Of a stretch of 26,762 nt of DNA, positions 16,808-24,260 are shown one piece after another (position 1 is the stretch's first letter; every line of letters begins with the position of its first letter). A program made the position numbers and the translations under genes. A model generated the notes under the pieces. That model was given only the letters and a program-made list of their open reading frames with translations. It made no database searches and had not been told where the DNA came from. The DNA lies in the NCBI GenBank assembly GCA_035403225.1, contig DAONET010000034.1:1-26762 (forward strand), in the 5' to 3' direction. This DNA is from DAIRDK01 sp035403225. Its GTDB lineage: Bacteria > Bacteroidota > Bacteroidia > Bacteroidales > FEN-979.

Positions 16808-17890
16808 ATGATTTATAAGATGATAGAATTAAAAATCGGAGATAAAGTCAAGTTTCTCAATCAGAAAGGTGGTGGAGTAGTGGTGAAAATCATCGATCCG
16901 AAGATGGTTTGCGTGGCCGACGAAGACGGGTTCGAAATCCCTGTCCTGGTGACTGAACTTCTCCGGATCGATCCGACCGACGCCGGCGGAAGGTTCTTTG
17001 CCGAACATTTTAAAACGCCGGAAAAAGTGGCGGAGGAAAAAGCGGAAACAGCTGCAACGGAAGAGCGGTTGTCGGCCAATTCGTTTGCCATCACTTCTTC
17101 CCGTACTTCCGAAGATATTTACCTGGCCTTCGTGCCGCAGGACCAGAAATGGCTGATGACAGGCTTCATGGATGTATACCTGATCAACAACTCATCGTAC
17201 GATGTATTGTATAACCTGTTCCATAAAACCGCGACAGGTCATTACGAAGGAGTGGATTACGGATCTGTGTTCGCAGATTCCAAGTTGTTGCTGGCTACCG
17301 TCAACCGCGAAGACCTGACCAGATGGTCGGATGGCAGCCTTCAATTTCTCTTCCACAAGACCCAATGCCCGGAAGTATTGCCGCCGTTCAATTCAGAGTT
17401 CCGCGTTGAAGGAAAGAAATTCTTCAAGGAAGGGAATTACCGGACTTCCTCCCTCATCAGCGGGAAAGGAATTGTCATCCGGATCGTATCCCTGGATCAG
17501 TACCTCCGGAAACAGGAAAAAGAAACCACCGAGGACCATGGACCGGCAAAACCCGCTACCGGCGAAGCGCCCCTGATCAGAAAGCACCAAACAGCCCCTC
17601 GGGAAGCGGAGGTGGATCTGCATATCCATGAACTCATGGAAGATCCGGTCAATCTTGAGAAATCTGAGATCCTTGAGTATCAGAAAGACTATTTTCTGAA
17701 ATGCCTCGACAGCGCTATCTCCGAAGGGTTTCTAAAACTTACCGTGATCCACGGCGTCGGGAACGGGGTGCTGCGCAACGCGATCTTCAACCTCCTTACA
17801 AACTATAAGGGCATCGATGTCATCGATGCCCCTATGGCGAAATATGGTGTCGGAGCCCTGGAGATCAGGATTCCGCATAACCGGAAGTGA
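16808..17890 (+). CDS. DUF2027 and Smr domain protein
   Basis: A 360-residue cytoplasmic protein. The N-terminal ~70 residues (IGDKVKFLNQKGGGVV, then DEDGFEIPVL) form the small beta-barrel seen at the start of DUF2027 proteins in Bacteroidota. The middle (~100-230) is the DUF2027 body. A charged linker (~240-260) leads to a C-terminal Smr domain (~268-355) with EVDLHIHEL and the hallmark HGVGNGVLRNAI. Smr domains, as in MutS2, act as endonucleases on branched DNA or on mRNA at stalled ribosomes; here the first motif reads DLHIH instead of DLHG, which may alter activity. There is no MutS ATPase part. An ATG at 16820 is an alternative start. The stop lies in the loop of the hairpin at 17881-17898. 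Confidence 0.87.
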   Translation: MIYKMIELKIGDKVKFLNQKGGGVVVKIIDPKMVCVADEDGFEIPVLVTELLRIDPTDAGGRFFAEHFKTPEKVAEEKAETAATEERLSANSFAITSSRTSEDIYLAFVPQDQKWLMTGFMDVYLINNSSYDVLYNLFHKTATGHYEGVDYGSVFADSKLLLATVNREDLTRWSDGSLQFLFHKTQCPEVLPPFNSEFRVEGKKFFKEGNYRTSSLISGKGIVIRIVSLDQYLRKQEKETTEDHGPAKPATGEAPLIRKHQTAPREAEVDLHIHELMEDPVNLEKSEILEYQKDYFLKCLDSAISEGFLKLTVIHGVGNGVLRNAIFNLLTNYKGIDVIDAPMAKYGVGALEIRIPHNRK

Positions 17891-17898
17891 TCTTCCGG
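17881..17898. other. Hairpin spanning the smr stop codon
   Basis: CCGGAAG (17881-17887) and CTTCCGG (17892-17898) make a perfect 7-bp stem with TGAT as loop; the TGA of the Smr gene is in the loop. There is no T tract on either side. It lies in the 10-bp gap between two converging genes and could be a weak two-way transcript end or 3'-end protection. Confidence 0.5.
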
Positions 17899-17900
17899 AA

Positions 17901-19580
17901 CTATTTGGTGATGGAGACTTTCGCGCTCATCACTTGCTTGCCAACCATTACCCGGAGAAGGTACATCCCGGGAGCCAGGTCTTCGCTTTCCAAGCTGAAG
18001 GACTGTTCGCCGGGGAACAGCAGGCCCGGATGATAATTCTTCACGATCTTCCCCAACGGATTCAGCAACATGGCGCTGACTTCCGACGGGTCGTTGAGTT
18101 CAAGGATCGCGCGGCCATTGCCCGAAGAAGGATTCGGAGCTACCGTAAGCGAACCGGCGCTCTTCAGTGTCGGGATGCCTTGCGGCTCGGCATAGCTGAA
18201 TTCACAGAATTCTTCGGCGCCAAATGAATTCCCGGTGATGATGGCTGTATTCTGGTTGTCGACCAGGAAATACAACCCTGATCCGTTGACGCAGCACAGA
18301 CCATTACCGCCTGCATCGTAAATCGTGAAGGTATAGCAGTCGTACGAAGGAAGATCGACCGTGTCTTTATACAACGTGGTGGCATTGGCATACGGGCCGC
18401 CCGTGGCGATGATGGTCCCCGATGAGTTGCGGATGTCCCAGGTGTTTTCCTGCGGTGTGTTGTCGGTCTTGACATACACGAAGATCTGGTTCGAAGTCAC
18501 CGGCGCGGCATCAATGGTGTACGTCAGCGTGTCGTTCTTCATGTATTCATCAGGAACGGCATTCGGATCCGTGGCATAAACCTTCAGGATATTCTCCGCT
18601 ACCGGAGTGAAGGTATAGGCCGGAAGATCAATAACGGCTTTCTGTAAACTGCTGATAGAACCGGCCCATGAATAAACCATTTCGGGCTCGTCGTTGATGC
18701 GGTATTTCACCGAGAAGGAGGTGACGGTGTTGTTTCCGTTGTTGCGGATCGTGATGCGCGGCGCTAACGTACCGGAACAGTTGGTCGGTGAAAAATCAGC
18801 GACATCCATCATCTGCAGGTCGTTGGCATAAGGCAGCACGACCGGGCTGGTGGAACTGTTCACCGACTGATGGATCTCTTTGGTGGTCTTATTCTGAACG
18901 AAAGCGACGGCAGCCAGTTGGGTCTTGTCATAAACATTCGCCAGCTTCCATCCCTCCTGCACAATGATGTAATCGCCAACAGCCATGGAAGAGGGAAGGC
19001 TCGTGCCATCCTTGGAAGGCAGCATCTTCTTCATGACGTTTCTGAAATCCTTTTCGCCATTACTCCCCGGAGGAGAGTTGAAATGAATATTCTTCTCGAT
19101 TACCGCATTATGAGCGGTTATGTTTCCGCTGACAGCCATGGTAGCCTGAGCCACCATCGTCACGAAGATTGAATCTTCGGCGGCATTCAACTGATGTTGC
19201 AGACTCATGGTAAAGGGCGAGGGAACTGCATAACGCGTATTCACGGTGTTGATGTTCCAACCAGATGCACTGCCTGAATAGTAATTGCCATCGAGAACAG
19301 ACCAGGGAACATACGATACGCCGTAATAACTCACCCTGGAGGCCACTTCGGTGGGATTTTGCAAGTTCATGGGGTCATAGCCCGGCCAACTTGTGTGATA
19401 AAATACCGACGTAATCTTTTCGGGATTTTGGTTCAGCAGGTTTTCAATGGTAGGGTTGATGCTGGCACACGGCCCGCATGATGCCTGGGTAAACTCTTCC
19501 AGGAGCACCAATCGCTGCGACTGGCTGTAAAGCGAAACCACAGCGAATGAGCATAGACAAATAAGTAAAAGACGTTTCAT
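17901..19580 (-). CDS. Omp28-like thioredoxin-fold T9SS protein
   Basis: A 559-residue exported protein. The ATG at 19580 begins a proper signal peptide (MKRLLLICLCSFAVVSLYSQ); the 22 upstream open codons are not needed. Residues ~23-240 resemble the Omp28 family: LVLLEEFTQASCGPCASINP with a thioredoxin-like Cys35-Gly-Pro-Cys38, then FYHTSWPGYDPMN and GVSYVPWSVLDGN. Next come CARDB-like beta repeats (~260-370) and a domain with YDCYTFTIYDAGGNGLC (~400-460), and a C-terminal T9SS sorting domain (LTVAPNPSSGNG, then GMYLLRVMVGKQ). The CGPC pair suggests redox or disulfide activity at the cell surface, but Omp28 function is not settled. The promoter is weak: TATTTTG at 19613-19619, one base shorter than TAnnTTTG. 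It converges on the Smr gene with only 10 bp between stops. Confidence 0.83.
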   Translation of the reverse strand: MKRLLLICLCSFAVVSLYSQSQRLVLLEEFTQASCGPCASINPTIENLLNQNPEKITSVFYHTSWPGYDPMNLQNPTEVASRVSYYGVSYVPWSVLDGNYYSGSASGWNINTVNTRYAVPSPFTMSLQHQLNAAEDSIFVTMVAQATMAVSGNITAHNAVIEKNIHFNSPPGSNGEKDFRNVMKKMLPSKDGTSLPSSMAVGDYIIVQEGWKLANVYDKTQLAAVAFVQNKTTKEIHQSVNSSTSPVVLPYANDLQMMDVADFSPTNCSGTLAPRITIRNNGNNTVTSFSVKYRINDEPEMVYSWAGSISSLQKAVIDLPAYTFTPVAENILKVYATDPNAVPDEYMKNDTLTYTIDAAPVTSNQIFVYVKTDNTPQENTWDIRNSSGTIIATGGPYANATTLYKDTVDLPSYDCYTFTIYDAGGNGLCCVNGSGLYFLVDNQNTAIITGNSFGAEEFCEFSYAEPQGIPTLKSAGSLTVAPNPSSGNGRAILELNDPSEVSAMLLNPLGKIVKNYHPGLLFPGEQSFSLESEDLAPGMYLLRVMVGKQVMSAKVSITK

Positions 19581-19707
19581 GATGTAAGGGGTTGAATTTT
19601 GCCGTAAATGTACAAAATATCCCTCCCGAAAATCTTCTGTTTGCAATCACAGCACTGACAATTTTCTTCAAAATGTCAACGCAGTCGTTTTTGTATCTTT
19701 CCCCTAG

Positions 19708-19733
19708 CCCCTTCCTTGCGAGCAAGGCAGGGG
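19708..19733. repeat. Short GC-rich hairpin
   Basis: CCTTGC (19714-19719) pairs with GCAAGG (19722-19727) across a GA turn, and the flanking CCCC (19708-19711) pairs with GGGG (19730-19733). No T tract follows. It may be the left part of the same dispersed element as the palindrome that follows. Confidence 0.6.
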
Positions 19734-19861
19734 GACCCGCGCACCGGAACCTCTATCTTTCTTATTATCCTTTTGGGATTCGTTGCATAAAAGAAAATTT
19801 GCCATTAGTTCCATCCTTGAAGGGGAGGCAAAAAGGCAGCGATTTCAAAATTGCCATTGGC

Positions 19862-19987
19862 TTTTCGGCGGGGTACCCACTCGGCGAAGATCCCGTGAAA
19901 AGCCAGGCGCAGCCGGTTAGGAGGCCAAAGGCCGATAACCGGCCTTGGCTGGCTTAGGGATCGAGCCGTTAGTGGGTCGTCGAAAAG
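19862..19987. repeat. Long nested imperfect palindrome
   Basis: Matching arms are nested around the same centre: TTTTCGGCG (19862-19870) with CGTCGAAAA (about 19977-19987, one mismatch), ACCCACT (19875-19881) with AGTGGGT (19971-19977), CGGC (19882-19885) with GCCG (19965-19968), GATCCC (19889-19894) with GGGATC (19957-19962), AGCCAG (19901-19906) with CTGGCT (19949-19954), and GCCAAAGGCC (19924-19933) with GGCCTTGGC (19941-19949, one bulge). Small unpaired steps separate them. It could form a cruciform in DNA or a long rod in RNA. It looks like a dispersed intergenic repeat, but only one copy is in this window. Confidence 0.8.
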
Positions 19988-19998
19988 GCACGGCTGTC

Positions 19999-20057
19999 GT
20001 TTTTCTTTTGGTTCGTTTTCTTTTTGGACAAGCAAAAAGAAAATGAACAAGAAAAAC
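19999..20057. repeat. A/T-rich long hairpin next to the palindrome
   Basis: GTTCGTTTTCTTTTTG (20011-20026) is the near-perfect reverse complement of CAAAAAGAAAATGAAC (20033-20048), with GACAAG as a six-base loop and one mismatch. Outside it, GTTTTTCTT (19999-20007) pairs with AAGAAAAAC (20049-20057) after a three-base bulge. The pyrimidine-rich and purine-rich arms resemble, from memory, widespread Bacteroidota intergenic repeats. Confidence 0.75.
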
Positions 20058-20166
20058 AGAAGGTTTGAAAAAGCCAAGAAAGATGTAAGTGTAAGAATAA
20101 CAATTGTATATAATTTTTTTCGAAAATTTTATCATGTACCTTGGTCTGCAATAATTAACCCTCTCC

Positions 20167-20201
20167 TTTTGCCTGAGTTAACCTCTTTTTATGTATTTTT
20201 G
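20167..20201 (+). promoter_or_regulatory. Promoter of the small T9SS gene
   Basis: TTTTG (20167-20171) is followed after 22 bp by TATTTTTG (20194-20201), matching the -33/-7 pattern. The leader would be about 25 nt. Confidence 0.6.
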
Positions 20202-20233
20202 TATTCAGATAAATCGAACTTAAAACTGATACC

Positions 20234-20950
20234 ATGAAGAAACTTTTCCTGTTTATTTACCTGGTCGGTGTCGTTGGATGCATCGGCTATTCGCAGTCTC
20301 TTTCCTTGTCGAACGAAAACGGCCCTGTCGCCAATAATGCTTATGTCGATGTGCTGGGTTATCCGACCGACGATGAGATCGTAGTCGAGATGAACGTCAC
20401 CAACAATACAGCCGATACGCTTCCCGTCATGCTGAAGAAAGTGGAACTCAGCATGGTCCCCGGAACAGCCAGCATGTTTTGCTGGGGTCTTTGCTATTCT
20501 CCGTCGGTATTTGTCTCCCCCGACCCCTTGATGATCGGCGGAAACAGCACCAACACCGGGGATTTCTCCGGACATTATCTCCCCTCGGGTTACTCCGGGA
20601 TGTCCGTGATCCGCTACGTGTTTTATGATGAAAGAAACCCGTCGGATTCTGTTTGCTTCAACACCAATTTCCATGCTTATGGCGTTGGCTTTGAGGAACA
20701 ACCTGCTGCTAATACCCTCTCGGCTTATCCCAACCCTGCTAACGGTAATGTCACGATTTCCTATTCGGGCCCCGAAGCCGGTAACCTTGTTATCCGCAAT
20801 GTGCTGGGAACAAAGGTGAAAGAAATCGCTACCGGAAAGGCTTCCGGGAAAGTGACCGTTTCCGTCAGTGATCTTGCTTCCGGCATCTACTTCTATTCCT
20901 TCGTTGCTAACGATAAAGTTATCTCGACGAAAAAGCTGGTGGTGAAGTAA
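20234..20950 (+). CDS. Small T9SS type A sorting domain protein
   Basis: A 238-residue secreted protein of unknown function. Signal peptide at 1-21 (FIYLVGVVGCIGYSQ). The middle (~25-155) looks like a single beta-sandwich with conserved FCWGLCYSP and a third Cys in DSVCFNTNFHA, and with DFSGHYLPSGYSGMSVIRY, a pattern I recall from many small Bacteroidota T9SS proteins. The sorting domain covers about 160-238 (LSAYPNPANGNVTISY, then GIYFYSFVANDK). No catalytic motif. It stands alone, with its own promoter at 20167-20201 and the two-way terminator at 20967-21005, just right of the inverted-repeat region. Confidence 0.85.
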   Translation: MKKLFLFIYLVGVVGCIGYSQSLSLSNENGPVANNAYVDVLGYPTDDEIVVEMNVTNNTADTLPVMLKKVELSMVPGTASMFCWGLCYSPSVFVSPDPLMIGGNSTNTGDFSGHYLPSGYSGMSVIRYVFYDERNPSDSVCFNTNFHAYGVGFEEQPAANTLSAYPNPANGNVTISYSGPEAGNLVIRNVLGTKVKEIATGKASGKVTVSVSDLASGIYFYSFVANDKVISTKKLVVK

Positions 20951-20966
20951 GCCCTGCTGAATGAAT

Positions 20967-21005
20967 AAAAAAAAACGGCGGATCTCAGATCTGCCGTTTT
21001 TTTTT
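20967..21005. terminator. Two-way terminator between the T9SS gene and metK
   Basis: The stem ACGGCGGATC / GATCTGCCGT (20975-20984 and 20988-20997, TCA loop, one mismatch) has nine A to its left and about nine T to its right. It therefore ends the plus-strand T9SS gene and the converging minus-strand metK. Confidence 0.9.
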
Positions 21006-21017
21006 GCCGGGTGATGA

Positions 21018-22361
21018 TTATAACCCGAACTCTTTTTTGACTTTATCTACGTAATCTGTCTTCTCCCAGGCGAAGAACTCAACGTCTTTCAGATAGACAT
21101 CCACGCCGTTTCCGTTTTTCCGGATGGGCTTCTTGCCGGGAACGGGATAGTAAACGGCTTCTTCACGAATGTAATGATCTCTTCCGAAATGCCCGTATTT
21201 GGCGGTTTCCAGGAAGATGGGGTTCTTCAGTCCGAAGCGTTCCACGATGGCGTATGGCCGCATGTCGAAGATCTTGTTGATCTTTTTGGCAATCTCACCA
21301 TCAGTGAGGATCACGCCTTTGTTGTCTTTCACATGAGCCGTTCCGTATGTATTGACGAACAGTCCGACGGGCTCGGCGATGCCAATGGCGTAAGCCACCT
21401 GGATCAAGGCCTGGTCACAAACTCCCGCTGCCACCATGTTCTTGGCGATGTGCCGTGCTGCATAGGCTGCGGAACGGTCTACCTTCGACGGGTCTTTGCC
21501 CGAGAAAGCGCCACCGCCGTGCGCTCCGTGACCGCCATAGGTGTCGACGATGATCTTACGTCCGGTGAGCCCGGTATCTCCGTGAGGGCCGCCGATCACA
21601 AATTTTCCGGTCGGGTTGACGAAGAGGTTGAATTTTTTATCGAATAACCGCTGAACCCTTGCCGGGAGGGTCTTCACTGCCCGTGGGATCAGGATGTTCA
21701 TCACATCTTCCCGTATCTTGTCCTGCATGGCTTTTTCGGCTGCCTTGATGGCTTTGGGAGAAGAATCTTCCGGGAGGATGAACTCATCGTGCTGGGTGCT
21801 GACTACGATCGTATCGATCCTGACAGGCTGATGATTGTCGTCGTATTCAATGGTGACCTGCGACTTTGAATCGGGACGGAGGTACTTCATCTGCCGTCCG
21901 CCGCGACGAATAGCTGCCAGCTCCTGCAACAGGATGTGGGCTAACTCGATCGAGAGAGGCATCAGGGTATCTGTCTCGCGACAGGCATACCCGAACATCA
22001 TCCCCTGGTCGCCGGCGCCCTGCTCTTCGGGTTTCTTCCGAACCACTCCCTGGTTGATGTCGGGAGACTGCTCGTGAATGGTGCTGATCACCCCGCAGGA
22101 ATCACAATCAAACCTGTACTCGGCTTTGGTGTAACCGATGTTGCGGATCACCTTTCGCGCAATTTCCTGATGGTCAACCCAGCCGGTGGTCTTTACTTCA
22201 CCACCACAAACAACCAAACCGGTAGTTACAAAAGTTTCACATGCTACTTTGGATTCAGGATCCCAACGCATGAACTCGTCAAGCAAAGCATCCGATATCT
22301 GATCGGCTACTTTGTCCGGATGTCCTTCGGAAACGGACTCCGATGTAAATAAATATCCCAT
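21018..22361 (-). CDS. metK: S-adenosylmethionine synthetase
   Basis: A 447-residue enzyme that makes SAM from methionine and ATP. Family marks in order: SESVSEGHPDKVADQISDAL with His14 and Asp16, STIHEQSPDINQGV near residue 115, GAGDQGMMFGYA near residue 140, IGGPHGDTGLTGRKI near 265, and GGGAFSGKDPSKVDRSAAY near 290, which contains the substrate-loop and phosphate-binding residues. It is longer than E. coli MetK (about 384 residues); extra residues are mainly around 155-230 and at the C terminus, as in other Bacteroidota copies as far as I recall. It is alone in its unit, with a promoter at 22477-22505, a 110-nt leader that matches the SAM-II riboswitch, and the two-way terminator at 20967-21005. 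The leader implies feedback by its own product. Confidence 0.96.
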   Translation of the reverse strand: MGYLFTSESVSEGHPDKVADQISDALLDEFMRWDPESKVACETFVTTGLVVCGGEVKTTGWVDHQEIARKVIRNIGYTKAEYRFDCDSCGVISTIHEQSPDINQGVVRKKPEEQGAGDQGMMFGYACRETDTLMPLSIELAHILLQELAAIRRGGRQMKYLRPDSKSQVTIEYDDNHQPVRIDTIVVSTQHDEFILPEDSSPKAIKAAEKAMQDKIREDVMNILIPRAVKTLPARVQRLFDKKFNLFVNPTGKFVIGGPHGDTGLTGRKIIVDTYGGHGAHGGGAFSGKDPSKVDRSAAYAARHIAKNMVAAGVCDQALIQVAYAIGIAEPVGLFVNTYGTAHVKDNKGVILTDGEIAKKINKIFDMRPYAIVERFGLKNPIFLETAKYGHFGRDHYIREEAVYYPVPGKKPIRKNGNGVDVYLKDVEFFAWEKTDYVDKVKKEFGL

Positions 22362-22419
22362 AATCAGTTTGTTATGTTAGACTAATAGCTGTGGAGGATC
22401 TGAGATTGGAAGGCGCTCG

Positions 22420-22466
22420 AATTTAGCATTTTTTCCAGTGGTTGCAATCAGACAAATCTGTCCACC
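22420..22466 (-). promoter_or_regulatory. SAM-II-type riboswitch in the metK leader
   Basis: Read on the minus strand, the leader has, in order: GGUGG (22466-22462) as the 5' arm of P1, GAUUUG (22458-22453), UUGCAA (22447-22442), CCAC (22441-22438) as the 3' arm of P1, a run of A (22434-22429), and GCUAAA (22427-22422). This order and spacing match the SAM-II (SAM-alpha) pseudoknot riboswitch as I recall it: GAUUU, UUGC, A-rich loop, GCUAAA. It lies directly after the predicted transcript start and before metK, the enzyme that makes the ligand. About 60 nt separate it from the start codon. Covariance scoring was not possible here. Confidence 0.8.
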
Positions 22467-22476
22467 TTTTTCGATA

Positions 22477-22505
22477 CAAAGTTAATAAAAATATTGATAC
22501 GCAAA
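22477..22505 (-). promoter_or_regulatory. metK promoter
   Basis: TTTG (22502-22505) is followed after 17 bp by TAACTTTG (22477-22484) on the minus strand. Transcription would start near 22470, a few bases before the riboswitch, giving a leader of about 110 nt. Confidence 0.7.
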
Positions 22506-22514
22506 AACGTTGAC

Positions 22515-23477
22515 TTATTCCCGGGTGAGTTCCTGAAATACTTCTTCGAGTTTTTGTTCTTCGCGTTGCATAGAGAGTACCGTGAGGCCGTTGGATACGG
22601 CAAACTGGAAAATGACGGGACGGATGTCGCTTTCGGGAAGCGAGCCAAGGTGCCAGAGAGTGCCTTCTGCTGCTTTCTTTCCGCCGGCCGGCCGGGGTGA
22701 CATCAGGGTAACCGAAGTGACTCCTTCTATCTTCGACAGGGTATCACTGCTCACGTTTTTATCGAACTCGACCTTGATCATTGCTTTTCCCAGTACCATG
22801 TGCCGGAGGTTGCTCGTAGTGTCGTCGGCCACGATCTTCCCTTTATGGATGATGATCGCCCGGTCGCAGATGGCTTCCACTTCCTGCATGATGTGGGTGG
22901 AAAGAAGAACCGTCTTCGACTTTCCTACTTCCCGGATAAGATTCCGGATCTCTGCCAACTGATTGGGATCAAGCCCGCTCGTCGGCTCATCCAGGATCAG
23001 TACCTCGGGATGATGCAACAACGATTGCGCCAAGCCTGCCCGCTGGCGGTACCCTTTCGACAACGCTCCCAGCTTCTTATGCTGTTCAGGCCCCAGCCCT
23101 GTCAGTTCAATCACTTCATCAACCCGGTGATGGAGGTCTGCCATGGTATGCCGGCCCGGCGCTCCATGATCGATGCCCGCCACAAAAGCAAGAAACTCCC
23201 TGACATACAGATCCAGGTATAACGGATTGTTCTCGGGCAGGTAACCCACCCGTTTTCTGACTTCGATCGACTGATTCATCACATCAAATCCACAAACACT
23301 GGCCGAACCCGAGGTGGGAGGGATGTAACAGGTCAGGATCTTCATCAGGGTGCTCTTCCCGGCGCCGTTGGGACCGAGAAGTCCCGTTATTCCGCCCGGA
23401 CGGATATCGATCGTCACCGCATCCAATGCTTTCTGCGGCCCGTAGATCTTCGTGATATTGTTTACTTGTATGGACAT
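22515..23477 (-). CDS. gldA: GldA-type ABC transporter ATP-binding protein
   Basis: A 320-residue ABC ATPase closely resembling GldA of gliding Bacteroidota, which works with GldF/GldG. The ATG at 23477 (MSIQVNNITKIYGPQKAL) is chosen over the longer open frame, which runs into the upstream gene. Walker A is GPNGAGKST near residue 38, VGYLPENNPLYLDLYVREFL follows the Q-loop, the signature is LSKGYRQRAGLAQ, Walker B is EVLILDEPTSGLDPNQ, and the switch His is in STHIMQE. The C-terminal ~90 residues form the accessory region common to this group. gldF and gldG are not in the window, so the permease partner is elsewhere. A -7 box is at 23507-23514. Many non-gliding Bacteroidota keep such a gene, so gliding cannot be claimed. 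Confidence 0.88.
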   Translation of the reverse strand: MSIQVNNITKIYGPQKALDAVTIDIRPGGITGLLGPNGAGKSTLMKILTCYIPPTSGSASVCGFDVMNQSIEVRKRVGYLPENNPLYLDLYVREFLAFVAGIDHGAPGRHTMADLHHRVDEVIELTGLGPEQHKKLGALSKGYRQRAGLAQSLLHHPEVLILDEPTSGLDPNQLAEIRNLIREVGKSKTVLLSTHIMQEVEAICDRAIIIHKGKIVADDTTSNLRHMVLGKAMIKVEFDKNVSSDTLSKIEGVTSVTLMSPRPAGGKKAAEGTLWHLGSLPESDIRPVIFQFAVSNGLTVLSMQREEQKLEEVFQELTRE

Positions 23478-23506
23478 CCTTTTCAGAATAAACAAAAATG
23501 CGGATG

Positions 23507-23514
23507 CAAAGGTA
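23507..23514 (-). promoter_or_regulatory. -7 box for gldA
   Basis: TACCTTTG on the minus strand matches TAnnTTTG and would give a leader of about 24 nt before the ATG at 23477. Confidence 0.5.
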
Positions 23515-23533
23515 CCAAAAAATGCAGCGTGAA

Positions 23534-24244
23534 TTAATCCCGCGAATGTCGGAGGTAAAACAACCCCGTCGCGATAAAAAACATCGCTTCCCCCACCCAG
23601 AAAATCCACCAGTTGAAATGTGCCGGGATATACCCGGAAGAGTATTGCAATACCTCCCGATCATTGAAAAAGCCCGCCAATTCAGGCAAACTGAACCTCG
23701 ATCCCATGAAATGCACGTAATCAGCGGTGTATCCGATGATGGTGATCAGGGCGCCCGCGATGAGTAACGACCACTCCGTCCCCTTGAGCCGGATCACTTC
23801 GTGTGTTTCCGAAGCCTGGATGATGACCACGGCCAGCAGGATCATGGTCAGTGAGTTGATCACGGGGGCCAGGACAGGACCTGTCCACATCACCGGGATC
23901 AGGAAGAGGATGTCCCAGGTCATCAGCGTCGAAGGCCATCCCAACAACAGGTATAAAAAGAGGTAATAAAAGATATCCCATACGGCAAAAGCAAAAATGA
24001 ACCAGGCTACCGCCACGGAAAAACGACGGGCAGCCAGCGCAGCAACACACACCAGCATAACCATGGTGGCAGCCTCGCGGAATAACTCGGTGACCGCATG
24101 CAACGGCGCCATCGCCCCCAGCGGGAAGGCAAAGCCACCGGGATAATAGATGGCACGCAGGTACACCACCACCGCACTCTCCAGGAAACTCATGGCGACA
24201 GCAAAAAGAAAAACCCAAAACAAAGTGCGGAGGTGATGGTTCAT
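23534..24244 (-). CDS. Multi-pass membrane protein, unrecognised
   Basis: A 236-residue integral membrane protein with about seven hydrophobic helices (roughly residues 8-28, 55-75, 78-100, 105-125, 128-145, 158-178 and 212-230). I do not recognise the family. Visible conserved-looking pieces are FLESAVVVYLRAIYYPGGF near the N terminus, AVWDIFYYLFLYLLLGWPST in the middle, and HFNWWIFWVGEAMFF near the C terminus. The many Trp, Asp and His residues inside or near helices could bind a cofactor or metal, but that is a guess. It starts 16 bp after the nitroreductase-like gene and so is probably cotranscribed with it. Confidence 0.7.
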   Translation of the reverse strand: MNHHLRTLFWVFLFAVAMSFLESAVVVYLRAIYYPGGFAFPLGAMAPLHAVTELFREAATMVMLVCVAALAARRFSVAVAWFIFAFAVWDIFYYLFLYLLLGWPSTLMTWDILFLIPVMWTGPVLAPVINSLTMILLAVVIIQASETHEVIRLKGTEWSLLIAGALITIIGYTADYVHFMGSRFSLPELAGFFNDREVLQYSSGYIPAHFNWWIFWVGEAMFFIATGLFYLRHSRD

Positions 24245-24260
24245 ATACCTGCTTTTACAG

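Larger units (their letters stand above)
19581..20233. other. 653-bp gene-free region rich in inverted repeats
   Basis: No convincing gene lies here. Short open frames exist on both strands, but they lack homology I recognise, run through the inverted repeats and have no start context. The region holds a short hairpin at 19708-19733, a long imperfect palindrome at 19862-19987, a long purine/pyrimidine hairpin at 19999-20057, and at its right end the promoter of the small T9SS gene. Base composition shifts from GC-rich at ~19870-19970 to AT-rich after ~20000. Confidence 0.75.

Noticed and set aside
19999..20057. The long hairpin as a terminator for the Omp28-like gene or the small T9SS gene
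   Set aside because: It lies upstream of both genes' start codons, not after a stop, and its T tracts are inside the stem.
19592..20151. Several 60-120-codon frames in the inverted-repeat region, on both strands
   Set aside because: They run through palindromic DNA, overlap each other, and give low-complexity peptides. I read them as by-products of the repeats.
23478..23609. N-terminal extension of gldA by 44 codons
   Set aside because: The added residues are translated from the end of the upstream membrane-protein gene and the promoter; ABC ATPases of this group start at MSIQV.
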